DNA from: Apiosordaria backusii
Lineage: Eukaryota; Ascomycota; Sordariomycetes; Sordariales; Lasiosphaeriaceae
Direction: 5' to 3'
NCBI GenBank assembly: GCA_030549205.1
Contig: JAUKTV010000001.1
Location: 4,960,001-5,024,000 of the forward strand
Length of the DNA: 64,000 nucleotides
Position numbers and translations under genes: made by a program. Position 1 is the first letter of the stretch. Each line of letters opens with the position of its first letter. The notes under the pieces are model-generated. The model worked only from the letters and a program-made list of their open reading frames with translations, made no database searches and was not told the DNA's origin. Shown piece by piece: positions 34,101 through 47,100 of this stretch.

Positions 34101-35790
34101 TAGACGATGATTGAATCAATGAGGCGGTGCTTCGTTCCTGTCCCATCTGGGGTAAATTGCGAAAGGGTTCCGTGCATACGGATAGGGCAAATGCTACCAT
34201 GTTAACGAACCGACGAATTGAATGCAGTGGGCGGTGGGCAGCGGGCGGTAGCATTCCCACAGGGCATTGAAGATGACTGAGACGGGGTGCTCTAATAATC
34301 TTCTGCCCTTGCGTGTACTGCGTAGACGGTGGTGCCGTCTCCGTGTCCGGGGGATCCATTACCGATTCGCGCTGGTATGCACCGTATGCGCGTTTACCGA
34401 GTTCCGTTCAGGGCAGCAGCGACAGAATCGTTGACGACAGGGCGTCTTACACTGCGTGGTAGGGGATTGGGCGTGTCGAGCGTATTGATTGTTCCAAACA
34501 AACAAGGCTGCTTTTGACGGGCTGTCGTCTGCCCACCTACCCAATCAAGCCCATGTGAGATGTGATGTGGTTGGTGATGCCGTGGTCGTCGTGTCGTCGT
34601 GTTGAGTCGTTGGCTCATGACGTGGATTGTTGCCGAGGGGTAAAGAGGGGCTGCTTGGCTTTGCTGCCTCGCTGCCTTGTTGCCTTTGAACTTGTGACAG
34701 GATTTGGCGGATGACAAAATCATAAAATGACTCTATGCCGGAACCATTAGAAATCAAGGCACCGACTCTTTGTGAAATGAACGGGCTGCGTTGATTAGAT
34801 AACCTCTCAATGCCGCAGAAGGCTTGCAGCAGAAGCCGACAGTCGGCGACAGAAGCGCGAAACTCTCCGCCGTTTTCTGTCTACCCGGTCGGGTGCGGGT
34901 GAGATGCTTTGTAGCTAGTGTGGTGCTGATATCACATCATCCTCCAAAGAGGCTATCGGAGATCGGATATTGGGGACTTTTGGCTTCTGGGGAATGACAT
35001 GCGTCCGGAGGTTTGTAATGCCCAGTCGTGCCAAACATCCCAGACGAGCACGTCAATCAAGTCGAAAACAGCCGGGCTGGCTTGGAGCGAGATGGCCTAG
35101 ACTATCTTGTTGTTCCCGATCTGAGCAAGTTAAAGTTCGCGAACAAGCCACGTCGGTGGGCAAGGCATCAAGACATGGACGTGCGTGGCAGGTTGTGTCG
35201 GTGTTGGCTGTTGGGGTTGGCCATGGCCCAGTCTGTAACCTGTAATGAAAGGAAAAACATGAAAAATACAGCGGTGAGGCGTGGTTCCTGTGGTTAAGGC
35301 CGCGTTCCTCTAACCTGCAAGGGTATGCACGGAGACAAGCGGGCGGACTGGGGTGTCGGACTCTCGGTTTTTTGTCAGCTGCTGCGGATGATACATGGCT
35401 GGTCACCCTGCGGTGTCTTGGACCGAGCCGAACACCAACAAGACGGTCAAGGGGGACCGTAAGAGTTTACAAAAGGAGCATGACCGCCCTCTTGCTGTCT
35501 CCGTTCCTCCCGTCAAGATCAAGTGTCAATCTTCTTACTCTTCAGACATCGAGTTTGCTGTTTCAACTGTGACTGCTTGTCAACACTTTGAGGACTTTAG
35601 GACTTGAGGACTACCCTGAGGACACCTTATCCCCACCCCTCTCCACCCACTCCTCACACCCCCGACCCTGCACTTATCAATACTGGGTCCAGCCGGAATC
35701 GGCTCGTCGGTGCCTTGACTCACAAGAAAATACGCCAAAAGCAACAAATATTAGGGAAGCCTGCTGCCGTCAGCAAGCCCGATTACAAAA
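31179..35790. other. 4.6 kb intergenic region, no supported gene
   Basis: No domain or intron-joined coding region is recognised on either strand. ORFs reach 178 codons (33493-34029) but overlap competing frames and look like chance. It includes a short (AGCC)n tract at 32132-32150. Its size suggests a large regulatory region for the acidic-protein gene on the right, or non-coding transcription. Confidence 0.55.
32132..32150. repeat. (AGCC)n microsatellite
   Basis: Nearly five tandem AGCC units in non-coding sequence. Confidence 0.85.
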
Positions 35791-36651
35791 ATGTCTTTTG
35801 CTCAGCAACCCTCCACAACAACACAAAAACACCCTCAAAAGCTCCAGGTAGCTTCACAATCAGTCTACCCAGCTTCACCATCACCATTCCACCTCAGAAA
35901 GAGCCCCAGGATGTCGATTGCCCAGACTTACTTCCTCGCCCACAAGGCGCGGGCCAAGCTCTCCTCTGAGGCTGCCCGCCCTGATCACAACCTTCGCCTG
36001 CTCGTCGGCCACGCCAACCTCCTCGACTCCCTCATGTTAGAGCTCGCCGATGCCGAGAGGGAACAAGAATCATGGTTCAACCAATCCGTCCGCGGCGCCA
36101 CCCAGTGCACACCACCAGCTCCCAGCTCCAACGACCGTCACATTCAATGGGCCGATTCCGTCGAGGAGCCCCAGCACGACTGGAGGGTCGAGGACGCCGA
36201 CTCCGACTCCGACTCTGATTCCGACTGCAGCTACGACGAGGATGAGGACGATTTCGAGGAGGACATTGAGATGGCCGACGCTGTCGTCGCTCTCAGGAGG
36301 ATACCATCGCACGCCAGCATGCTCCCACCCAAGGGCTACAACTACCAAGACGAAGAGGAGGACTACGACATGGACGACGACGAGGACTACACCCAGCTCG
36401 CCCTTCAAAGAACACCCTCCCACTCCGGCTCACCATCACCATCATCACCGCCCGAGCTCCTCGACGACTCTGATTCCACAACAGACGACGAGTCAATGCC
36501 ACCATCACCACCAACCACCACTCTGCCCGCATTTGACGACAAGAAGAGCACAACGATACAAAGTGCGACGGGACACGGGGACAAGGACGCTTTTTACGAG
36601 GAGGGGTTCTACCTCCCACCGAGAAACCCAGCGAGGATATCGGTGTACTAA
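35791..36651 (+). CDS. Conserved-looking acidic protein of unknown function
   Basis: A single-exon frame of 286 residues. I do not recognise a named family. The N-terminal part from MSIAQTYFLAHKARAKL (a second Met, base 35911) to about residue 105 is of normal complexity and probably helical; the segment LRLLVGHANLLDSLMLELAD looks like a folded, conserved core. The rest is disordered: a DSDSDSDSDC acidic run that would suit casein kinase 2, more Asp/Glu stretches, and SPSPSSPPELLDDSDST followed by Ser/Pro sites for proline-directed kinases. The first Met (35791) has a good AAAAATG context, but the downstream Met at 35911 could be the true start because the 40 residues between are low-complexity. 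It stands alone between very long spacers, which suggests complex regulation. Confidence 0.72.
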   Translation: MSFAQQPSTTTQKHPQKLQVASQSVYPASPSPFHLRKSPRMSIAQTYFLAHKARAKLSSEAARPDHNLRLLVGHANLLDSLMLELADAEREQESWFNQSVRGATQCTPPAPSSNDRHIQWADSVEEPQHDWRVEDADSDSDSDSDCSYDEDEDDFEEDIEMADAVVALRRIPSHASMLPPKGYNYQDEEEDYDMDDDEDYTQLALQRTPSHSGSPSPSSPPELLDDSDSTTDDESMPPSPPTTTLPAFDDKKSTTIQSATGHGDKDAFYEEGFYLPPRNPARISVY

Positions 36652-39600
36652 AAGAAGAAAGTCTTTTTTTCCTCATCCTCCATCTTGTCATCATTTTGCA
36701 TTGGGCCGGCGTTTTTGAGACACAACAACAACAACAACAACTCAACACTACCACAATGATACCAATCACTCAGCGGCGTCATTTTTTTATGTTTTATTTC
36801 TTTGGGTCAACACATTTTGAAGCGAACGGGGTGGGAACATCAAAAGTCTAAAGAGACACAGCGCGGGGCATCATTGCTTATTTTTCTCTTTTTCCTTATG
36901 ACAAACTCTTCTCATTTTTCTGGCGAGGGGATTGATTATATAGGGAATGGAAAGCAATGCATGATGCAATGGGAGGAGAGCAGCGAAATCGGGAAACAGG
37001 GTCACTACCACACTCATAGTATTATTTATTCTTTATTATCAAAGAGAGACTTGTTCGCTCCCTGGCAATACGACAAAAAGTATAGCTGGAGGGTTGAGTG
37101 TCAAGCGTTTTCTCTCTCAAATTACAATTACAATCAAACAAAAAAGTATTATCTATATTTACATTCTTCTGATGATCTTGCAATTGTGAATCTGAAATGT
37201 CTCAATTGAATGCATGTGCCTGGTTCAAAGTACAAAAATACGAGAGACATCTCGTGCTCGGCAGAGGTCCGCGATGCCAATGGGCGTTGATTGTAACCGA
37301 GGATCGGCGTTGGGGGTACCTTGGTAGGTGTGAGTGACTTGCAAAAAAAAAATAAAAAAATCCAAGACCTCGGCTCCCGCCTTTTGTATGTATGGCTTCG
37401 GGGTTAAAGTCTTGGAGAGACATGCACACAAGCATGGAACTTTGAGGATAGGTAGTTGTAAAATTGCAGAGACAGCTTCATTTCTTCAAGTAAAGGGAGA
37501 CCGGCTCCGAGGGAGTGGTGCAGTTGCGCAAGTTACAAGTTGCAAGTTGTTGGTACACTACCTTATAATTCACGCCCGTTGCTGGCGTTGCTTTGGTGCT
37601 TGGTGCGCGCGCCTTGTCGCCCGTTTTGCTTTTCTGACATTTGGGGGAGGATGGATGATTTCCAATACTACATCCACCCCTTGGCGTGGGGGGAGCAAAG
37701 TACAAAATGCCTTGTAGAACTCAGGTCTGTTGATCTTCAGGACTTCGACTTCGATGACTACTGCATGGAATTGTACGGGCTTGGCTTGGCCCTGGGTAAA
37801 TTTGTCAAGGTTGTAAAGAGAATTTGAAGATTTGACATTGGGGATAGAATATGTTGGAATTGAATGGCTGTTCATTGACAAGTATGACAAGGTTGTGTAG
37901 GTTGGTCGCTTCGGTCGGATTGAGATTCTTGGTGGTGATGAAGTCTCTTACGTGGACATGTGGGCAGGCATTTTCTTTGCCGCGAGCCAGCTAGGTTAGG
38001 TTGGGAGCTTGGGATTGGTATTTTACGCGATAGGTACGGGACGATACGGTTACGGATACCGGAGGGGGATACCGAGCTGCTTTGCTTTGCTTTGCTTGGC
38101 TTGGTTTGGCTTGGCTTGGCAAACCTAAGATACGGGCCCACGGGGACGGGACTTTTTGCACAGCTGGGCGGTCAATTCACAGCCTCTCGTCCCCTCATCA
38201 GGCAGCACTTTTGCACTTTGCTCCCAGACAAGCAACAACAAGCTATCTCCCTAGTGTATGCTTCCCCGCAAATATAGCGTCTTGTCTAGATTTTGAAACG
38301 GGTGTGTTTTGTGCGTTGTCAAATACTTGCATTGTACCTACCTCTTGGGTAGAAGAACTCACCGCTATCGTCATCTTTGTCAGGTCGAAACCGGGATGTT
38401 CCCCGTGCACACTAGGATCAGAGGTCCGGATTCCTATGGAGTTCACGTTTTTATTTTCTCCCGTCTTTTCTTTCTTGCAGGAACCCAACCCCGCCCCATA
38501 TGATGGTGGAGATGTGGAGATGATAGGACGGGAATGTTTCGCCATCGCGGCTTTCCGAGCGGTCAACCAGCGACTGACCTTTTCTCGGTGACCCGGGTGG
38601 GTGTTCCGCGGGTCGGGGGTTAGGGCTTCTGTTTCCGTATCAGATTGGTGATGACAATTAAGAGAAAGAGAGGTGTTTCATGGCTTGAAAATGGGAGGGG
38701 TAGGGGACGGATAGGGAGATCATGATACTAGCCAGCGGAACGGGGAGATATCCGGTCTTTGTTTTGATGTTTTGATGTTTTTGATATGTGATTTTAGCGG
38801 CCGTGGAGTCCAGCTCTCTCACTCGCTCGGGAGTGGTTCCGTTTAGGGAAATCGAGACTTAACACGTCGCAGACAATTGAGAGCTGACAACTAACTACCG
38901 AGAAAAAGCAACAGGTAGGAAAGGAAAAGAATTGTAGAGGCGGTCAGGTATCGATCAGTTGATCTGATCGCAATGCAGCAACACTAGCACTCACTCTCAC
39001 ATTCTCTCCTGAGCGTGTTGCGCAAGTTAGATTGGAATTTTGCAAACGCATTGCTTTGCTGGCTTTTTGCTGCCTAGGTTTTCCCCTCAATTTCTCATCA
39101 GGAGGTTTCTTTCTCACCGCAACTGCGCGCGGACTCTGTACTGTGGTACTGTATCTTGATACCTGACAGTCTTGACAACGGTTATCCCATCTCCCAAAGA
39201 TCGGGAAGGAATCAGATCATTCCCTTCAATTCAAGCAAGGCTGAGTCAGATTTCCCCTTTTTTGCGCTGTCTGTTGCTGTTGCTGTAAGGGACAACGGTA
39301 CGCCGCCGTACGGTATTTCCGTTTCAATCCTCAACGATCCTTAACGGCAGGGGTTAGCGAACATCATCGTAGGGCTGGGAGCTAAGCTACCAGGTAGGGG
39401 ACGTAATCCGTCCAGTCAGCGTCCACCGTTTTGGAGTTTAATTGTTGCGGTTTCTGGGGGATCGTAACTGGGGCAGTTTCACACACGGTACCCAAGCCAG
39501 CCACCAAAAAGCCACATTTCCAGAGAGCTGGGTCTGGATTTCTTTTGTCGATACCTACGAAGTAATTTCCAAATGGGGGGAAATCCCGAGTAGGTATTGA

Positions 39601-42169
39601 AAGTTGATGTCGTGGACGGTGGTGGGCTGTGCACATTGCGTGACGATAGGACACACGACAGACAGGACGGAATCGTTGCTTGTCTGGGGAAAAGAGTGCA
39701 GTGGACGGGCGGGTTGGTATCATCCGCTTGATACGTAGTGTGAATGGCACTGCCTTCTTTTGATGGGTTGTGGACGATACCGGAGGTTTTGAAAGATGAA
39801 GCAAAAATTGATTGGAGAGGGTATCACCACCCGGCCTGGCGCGCGGCCTGGCCTGACCTGCATCTTCAACATCGCATACCCATGATGGTAAGTAAATCAC
39901 TCAGTATCACACAGCCTGCTTGAGGTTGTAGTTCCCGGCGGCATAACACAGCCAAGACTAGATCTCTCTCACACATAAACAAAAATGCGGGGGTTTCAAC
40001 GTTGGAGATGGTGGCCAACACCGGAGGCGGCGTTGGCGGCGGCGGCGTGCTAAGTTTTGGTTTTGGTCTTTAGTAGTTGTTGCTGTTTCGATGCAGCGGC
40101 GCCGCGATCCAAATCGACCCCGACGGCCGTAACAACGACCCGCTACCCCAAACTGCCGGGTTCGGCACCTCTTTTTTAGGGTTGCGGGTAGGGAACGGTA
40201 GGGGAACGGTAGACGGATCGATCACCGGGCCACACTTTTGTGGCCTCGACTATGAGGGTCAAGTGTGAAACATGTTACGGTTTTTTCTTGGTTGGAGGCC
40301 ATCAGTTGACCTGGTGGAAACAACATGGAAAAGTATCATGAGTGCAAAAAATAGACACCTTGATAACCGCCTATGTCGGCCTGTAATTTTCGTTTTTGAG
40401 GGTTTTTGGTGAAATGTTTGGAATCGCTTGTTGATTGCTGTTACTGGAGACTCGAGATCGTCACAACATTACGGCATGATCTGAATCCGAGGGTGCAAGA
40501 CGATCAGTTCGTTATTTTCACCTCATAATCAGGTCGGCCGGTCTCTTCTCGGCCTGATATTTCATGATGCTCATGATCCTATTCACTGCGGTGCGACGAA
40601 TGTCCATCAGTCAGTCAATCACAACTCTATAGAGCAGGTAGACTGTATGAATACTGTTCAACAAAAAAGTCCTTTGCATCCCTGATGGAGAGGTCCTCAC
40701 TGCTCACACTCAGCCCTACATGATGATTACGTGAGAGATCAGGACTTGGGAACTAGGAACCCGCCCAGAAAATATGGGGAACACTGGTCGCCTTGTGCAA
40801 CAGTTCCAAAGAGCGAGATGTTACGTTCCCTATGCCTTTGGGCAGAGGCAGTGTTCTGCGTATGCAGGTGCAAGAAGCGGGAAGGACCATGATTCTGACA
40901 CAGCCAGGCAGCGATTTAATATCAAGGCGGTGAGGACATCATGATCATGTTCATGTCTGACCGACTGCGTTCGTGACCGATTGCCCTTTCAAGGTAACAA
41001 GGTTCACTTATGATTCTCCCAGCTCGTGATGTGATGGCGATCGGTTACCTGTGGGGGGTGGGACAAGGGACGCCTTTCCCCAGGCCCTGATTCTCATCGG
41101 TCAGTGGACTTGGAGATGCGAAGCCACCGCGGGGTCATCCGGGACATCTGCCGCTCCTGGATCGGGTACGGGTGCAGCCGGGCAGACGATACGCAGGACA
41201 GCAAGGCTCGCGATAGGAACAAGCAAGTCATGCGGGAATAAAGCGAGGGAATTTCCATCAGGTTTTTTTTCTTTTCGTCCGGGCATCAAGAGTCTTGTGG
41301 ACGCCCGCATACTTTCATCTGCTTCCGACTTGTTGTCTGCGGCACTTTCGGCGTGAGTCAACTGACACTCACCTCCCCGATTCCGTCCGTTGACGGACCT
41401 CGTTCCGTAACACACACGGGAAAAGGTCGTAGTCGAGGGCATGTGGCTCAGTCATCCACTTTGTTTTCTCCCACACACACCGGGCCATCCCGGAGTTTCC
41501 TACCTCCCTGTTTTGTCAGCTTGTCGGATAGGTTCATGAAAAATACATGTATTGCTGCAGAGTTCTTGAAATGCTCGTCCCTGCGTGTCGCTTACTGAAC
41601 GGTTTGTCACCGCGGATTTCTCGGCATTGAGTGACAAACGGTCAATGCAATTAGACACCATCATGGAAAATGGACACACACGCCCTTCTATTGAAAACTG
41701 CCAAGATGGAACTTACGTCCGAGATATGTCGTTGACTTAGGCATGGCTGCGAGTCTCGACCAGCGTGCGAGCTCCCAGCAAGGTCAGTGGATAAGTCAAC
41801 AGGATGATCAGTCAAAGCGGAGCGAATGGAGACATCGTGGTCCCCCGCAAAACATGTGTTCAGTGGGTGTCAGGTTAAGAGCGGAGATTATCGATATACC
41901 CGACCGCCCGGACCAAATGCCGACAACGCCGAGTCTCTTACAAGGCTGATAGCTTATGCACGGACCACCACCCACCCCTCGGCCTGGACAAGTCCCGCTC
42001 TCGCCGATCGGCAAAACTGTCGTTACCGAGCATCGAAAAGTCTACGTCACCGGGCAAATATCCATTCCGGGTTCCAGGTTGAGATTTCAACCACAAGCAC
42101 ATGGCACAAGGATAGCGCGGCTTTTTTGAGTCTTTCCAACGGGCGTAATCGCGTGTTTCATATCTCAAG
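36652..42169. other. 5.5 kb intergenic region, no supported gene
   Basis: It contains the 3' UTR of the acidic-protein gene with an (AAC)n tract (36722-36741) and, at the right end, the IBA57 promoter. ORFs such as 38082-38591 and 39382-39900 lack recognisable content and overlap competing frames. A pentanucleotide-type array lies at 38079-38120. No tRNA or 5S rRNA signature was seen. Confidence 0.55.
38079..38120. repeat. (GCTTT)n/(GCTTG)n pentanucleotide array
   Basis: Imperfect 5-bp units, first GCTTT and then GCTTG with one TTTGG variant, run for about 40 bases in non-coding DNA. Confidence 0.8.
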
Positions 42170-43567
42170 ATGCAGCCTGTAATGAGAAGGAGGTTAGCAA
42201 TTGGCGCCGGCACCCTCCCCGGCAGTGCAAGGGTCTTTTCGTCAGCACCATCATCCCGGCCAAGCTCACTACGGACCTCACCACCACAACCACTATCACG
42301 ACCAAAACAAACACCCATTTCTTTGCCCCGGCAACACCATGGCCGTCCATTTTCAGCCTCTGTTCCCCTTCACCAGGAAACCCAACCCCCTTCAACACTG
42401 TTGGCCAATGGCCTCCCCAGCTCAGGCATCTCCCGCCTCAGGTCCAGGTCACTAATCTCCCTCTCCGGCCCCGACGCTGCCAAATTTCTGCGGGGAATCA
42501 TCACCAATGAGCTTCCCACTGACTACAACACTCTAAGCTACGCAGCATTTCTGTCTGCCCAAGGCCGCATCCTGAACGATGTATTCGTCTACCTCGACCC
42601 CCGGTCTAAACCACCATCCCCTGATGTCTCCCCTGACAGCTTCCTAATCGAAGTCTCAACCTCGGAAGCCCCAACCTTGGCTAAACACCTCAAGCGGTAC
42701 AAACTCCGCTCCAAATGCACCATCTCCCTCCTCCCCCCCGAACAAGCAAGCATCTACGCCGCCTGGGGCTGCTCCAACGACTCCCTCAAAACCTCCCCCG
42801 AAGAATCAGGAATCCAAATTCACTCCTACCCCGACCCGCGATTCGCCCCCTCAGGATCACCATGGTTCAGACTCCTCACTTTCACCAACCCCGAGTCTGA
42901 GCCCACAGCACTGGAGACGGAGAAACACCTACCTATCCCAGATGAAACCCTCCCAAAACATCCAGAGCAGGTCTATCACTTGCTACGCTATTCTTTGGGT
43001 GTTGCAGAGGGCCAATCCGAAATCCCCCGCGACTCCGCCCTCCCCCACGAGTTCAACCTCGATCTTTTGGGGGGTATCGACTTCCACAAAGGCTGCTACG
43101 TCGGCCAGGAGCTCACCATCCGCACCGAGCACCGCGGTGTCGTCCGCAAGAGGATCCTCCCCGCTATGCTCTACCCTTCCTCCTCCTCCTCCTCACCACC
43201 AGAGCAACTTGAGTACTCTGACATGAAAGATCTAGCGAGAAAAATCACCCCCGGGAGCAATGTCACCAAAGTAGGGGGGAAAAGGGGACGGCCAGCGGGG
43301 AAGTGGCTGGGCGGAATAGGGAGTTTGGGGTTGGTGCTTGGGAGGTTGGAGATGATGACTGATTTGAAGCTGCCGGGGGAGGCGGCGGTGGGGGTGGGGA
43401 TGGGGTGGAAGGAGGGGGATGAGTTTGAGGTTGAGGTGGAAGGTCAAGAAGGGGAGACACAGGAGGGGCAGGAGAAGGAGAAGGTGAGGGTAAAGGCTTT
43501 TGTGCCGGGGTGGTTGAGAGAAAAACTGGAGGAGAAGATGGAGAGGAAGCAGGGGAGGAGGCAGTAA
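42170..43567 (+). CDS. IBA57: IBA57/CAF17 mitochondrial iron-sulfur cluster assembly protein
   Basis: A single-exon gene for 465 residues. The folate-binding, aminomethyltransferase-like fold opens with LISLSGPDAAKFLRGIITNE and AAFLSAQGRILNDVFVYLDP, and carries the family signature KGCYVGQELTIRTEHRGVVRKR, with the conserved Cys at about residue 309. IBA57 works with ISCA1/ISCA2-type proteins to mature mitochondrial [4Fe-4S] enzymes such as aconitase and radical-SAM proteins. The first 70 residues (MQPVMRRRLAIGAG...) are rich in Arg, Ser and Pro and contain very few acidic residues, as expected for a mitochondrial presequence. The C-terminal half includes a Lys/Gly/Glu-rich insert and ends in a basic helix. 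Convergent with separase, 576 bp between stops. Confidence 0.94.
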   Translation: MQPVMRRRLAIGAGTLPGSARVFSSAPSSRPSSLRTSPPQPLSRPKQTPISLPRQHHGRPFSASVPLHQETQPPSTLLANGLPSSGISRLRSRSLISLSGPDAAKFLRGIITNELPTDYNTLSYAAFLSAQGRILNDVFVYLDPRSKPPSPDVSPDSFLIEVSTSEAPTLAKHLKRYKLRSKCTISLLPPEQASIYAAWGCSNDSLKTSPEESGIQIHSYPDPRFAPSGSPWFRLLTFTNPESEPTALETEKHLPIPDETLPKHPEQVYHLLRYSLGVAEGQSEIPRDSALPHEFNLDLLGGIDFHKGCYVGQELTIRTEHRGVVRKRILPAMLYPSSSSSSPPEQLEYSDMKDLARKITPGSNVTKVGGKRGRPAGKWLGGIGSLGLVLGRLEMMTDLKLPGEAAVGVGMGWKEGDEFEVEVEGQEGETQEGQEKEKVRVKAFVPGWLREKLEEKMERKQGRRQ

Positions 43568-44143
43568 AAGATGATGGATTATTATCTTTGAGGTAAAAAC
43601 AAAAGCTATCTCACATTTGTATTAATAGTTGTACAAATAAATATAGTGGGTCTGGTTAGAGCACATATCGGGACTGTTCTTATCAAAAGGATATCCAATT
43701 TCAAGGCGTTTTGAGGTCCGTCTGTCTGAAGCACAGATTGGAACAAACTGGGTAGCGACATGGACCAGGTAAAGCTCTTGAAATATATATTTATCATGTA
43801 CAACCCTCCTTTAATTCAACTCCTTATTCCCAACAAAGTAAACAAACACCCCCCAGCCAACGCCCATTCAATCCAACCCAATTGTTCCCACATTTCATAA
43901 AACCCAACGAACAAACAAAACTCCTTTCACCCCCTATTCTGTCCTATCCCATCCCATCCAACATCATCATCATCCTCTCTAGCACTTCCCCATGCTGGCT
44001 GGCTGGTATAACATGTTCAAAACGCCCTTCAACGCCCCCCTTTATCCTACCATTGGTACTTTAACATAATCATCCCCACAGCCATACAGCCTACCCAAAC
44101 AAGACACAACCACTCCACTCCTTTATACAACTAATGACCTGAA
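43568..44143. other. Intergenic between convergent IBA57 and separase
   Basis: AT-rich and C-rich 3' UTR sequence of both genes. No gene is supported. Confidence 0.7.
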
Positions 44144-47100
44144 TCACCTCCAAACATAAACCGGAACCCCATACACCACCACCGCCGCCGCAGTCACAAA
44201 CCTAAACCTACACCCCCCCTCCCTCGCCTCCGCCACCGCCTCCACCAAACTCATTTTCTTCTCCCCTCTATTCTTTCCCCTGGCCCTGCCCTTGCCAGTA
44301 CTCCTCCCCTTCCCATCATCCCCCACCGCCGCACCCCTCGGCATCACCCCCCAACCCTCCAACATCCGCCCCGCAAACCGATCAATATCCCTATCCGTCA
44401 CATCCCACAGCGTCCCCACCACCGCCGGGCTCCCAGCCAGCATGTAGTTCCACGCTGGACCCGACGGTTCAAACTCCCCCGCTTCCGTCAGCGCCGCGCT
44501 GCTGCATCCCATGAGCAAGACAGTAGCCTTGCAACGGTCTAACCTCCGGATTGTCCTCCCGCGAATGTATTGCGCTCCGGAGCCGTGGCCGAAATACAAC
44601 AATAGATCCTTGTCGGAGAGAAACCCCTCGAATTCGGGTTCTGTTGGTGGGCGGGAGATGATACTGGCAAAAGAAGACAGGTGGGCAGAGAGGGGAGGGC
44701 CAAAGGTTGCTTGCGTGGAGGCGAGGTCGGAGGAGGGGTTGAGGATGTAGGCTCCTTTTGCTGGGGTGGATGTTGAAGAAGAGGAGGAGAAGTTGATGTG
44801 ATGCCCCTCGATATCAGGTTCTTGAGAAGAGAAAGGAGGCGGGGAGGATTGCCTCTGTTCAAGAATCAACCTCCGCAGACAAGCCAACGAGGGCATGCGC
44901 GAGATAGCCAAACCCTGCATGCAAGGTAGTGATTCCCAAGGGAAAACATGCAGCGCTTTATCCAGCAACAAAATCGTGTGAATCCCCGTGTCGACTTCCT
45001 CCTCAGTACCATTAACAGCCGAATGATACGCCGTCAGCGCGTCAAACGTCTCGACAACCATCGAATCAAAATCAATCTCGTCGTACGCGTTCCTCTCGCC
45101 GTGGAACTGGAGGATATCCACAACAAAGTAAAGCAAGTCGGTAAGCTCATCGTCAAAGTCCGTGCCAGGTTTCGTCGCATCCCCCAAGCCAATAAACAGC
45201 TCCAGGATATTCAAGTCCAACTGAACCTTTGGAGTAGTAGCCGCCTTGGTCTTCTTCCCCCTCACCTGCCGCCTCGAAGGCAAATGCTTATCCATCATCG
45301 CCAAAAAGCTCTTCTGAAACCTCGCCAGCAGATCCGCCCGGCGACAATGCTGAGAAAAGATACCCCTGAACCCACCGAGCCAAATCTGCTCAATGTTCTC
45401 CAGCAACTCCTTCAGCCTCTCATCCAGCGCCTCCCTCGCATTCCACCACTCAGTCTTGGCCCCCTTGACATTCATGTCCTTCGCGCTGTGGCAAGTCTCA
45501 TTGATCTGCCTGATAATATCCAGCAGCTCTGACCTGCCCTGCTGAAAATTAAAGACATCACTATCCGCATCCCTCGACGTTGCTCTTTCCAGGGGCAACC
45601 GAATGACAAACGGGTTCTGCCCGGCCTGAAGCTTGGTAATGCACAAATCCTGATTGCCCTCGCTAAGCGCAATAGAAATGACGTTCCAGCTCTTGGGCAC
45701 AATGTCGATGTAATCCCGTTGGACTTTGTGCAAATCCAGAGTAAAACCCAGACTTGACCTCCGGGAAGTGACTGACTGCAACGCTGGCGGCCACTCGGTG
45801 CCGTCATGTCTCGGCGCGTGCTTTTCTTGAATCACCGCCTTTCTTTCCCTCCTCCAAATCAGATTCCTCGCCAACTCTACCGAGTATGACGTCTGAGCCG
45901 AGTGAACCGTCGCCTTGGCTCTCGACGAAGAAGTAGCAGTGAGGAACAACCCGACATGTTGCAACATGCCAGAAATCTTGTGAATCAACGCTGAATCCCC
46001 GCTCTTGGCCGCGACAGAATGAGCCTCCAACAGATAATCATGAGCCTCTCTCAAGTTGTCGACATAGACCCCCTGCGGCAGCTCCTTGGCACCCTCACCC
46101 TTGCCGGCAGTCCGCACACCCTTCTTAGGTGACGCGCCTCCCTTCACAGGCGAGGACTGCAGCCCAGCAGCACTCTTCTCCATCCCCAAAAGTGCTGGAA
46201 ACGAAATGGTAGAATCTTGAATCACAGAAAACACCGGATCCTGCGCCATCTGCTCCATGCTCATGCCCAACAAGCAACTCGCCATGGCCAGCTGCCGGGT
46301 AGGCAACAAATCCGACGACTTGACCGTCGTAGCCGCCGCAGCCTCGCTCAAAATCGTCTGAGCACCCGCCCACTCCTTCTGCTTGAGCATCAACACAGCC
46401 TTCTGCACCAAAATCGAAGCCCTCAACCTAGCCAACTGCGCATCCTCCACAATAACCACCACCGGCTCCGGAGTAGTCTGCCCCGCCTTGGCCGCCGCAG
46501 CCGTAGTCTTCACCTTGGCCGCCGTAGCCCTCGCCCCAGCAGCACCCGTCTTCCTCACCGGTTTCCTAACCCCACTAGCCGGCACCCCCCCGCCCCTCCT
46601 CCCCCCTCCCCTCACAACCTTAACATCCTCAATCTTCAACTTCCCCATCTTCTCTTCCACATCCTTCACCTCATCACCTCTCATCAACCCCTTCACAATC
46701 CCCTCCGCCCTCCCCAGCAACCACTCCGCCCCCTTCACATTCCCAACCCCTACACAAATCTCGCTCAACCTCACCGCCAACCCCGCAGCCCCAAACCAAC
46801 CCCCTTCCCCTCCCCCCACCGCCTCGGTAAAAAGCCCCGTCGCCAACCCCAGCATCTCTTGCGCTTTCTCAAACCCCCCGGACTTCCAGCTCAGCTCCCC
46901 GATCCACCCCTGCACCGATGAATTATAAAACTCGCTGTTCACCGCCCCGGCAATCTTGGCGGCCTGCTCAGCATAGTACATGGTCTCTTGAAACAGTCCC
47001 AGGTGAGCGTACACGCTTGATAACCGCAAGACGTTCCGAAATAGGTGGTAAAACATCTTCCAAAAGGCTGGTCCGGCGGGGGGTTTCTCTGCTGTTGTCA

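Noticed and set aside
39382..39900. 172-codon minus-strand ORF
   Set aside because: No motif; composition is like other chance ORFs in this spacer.
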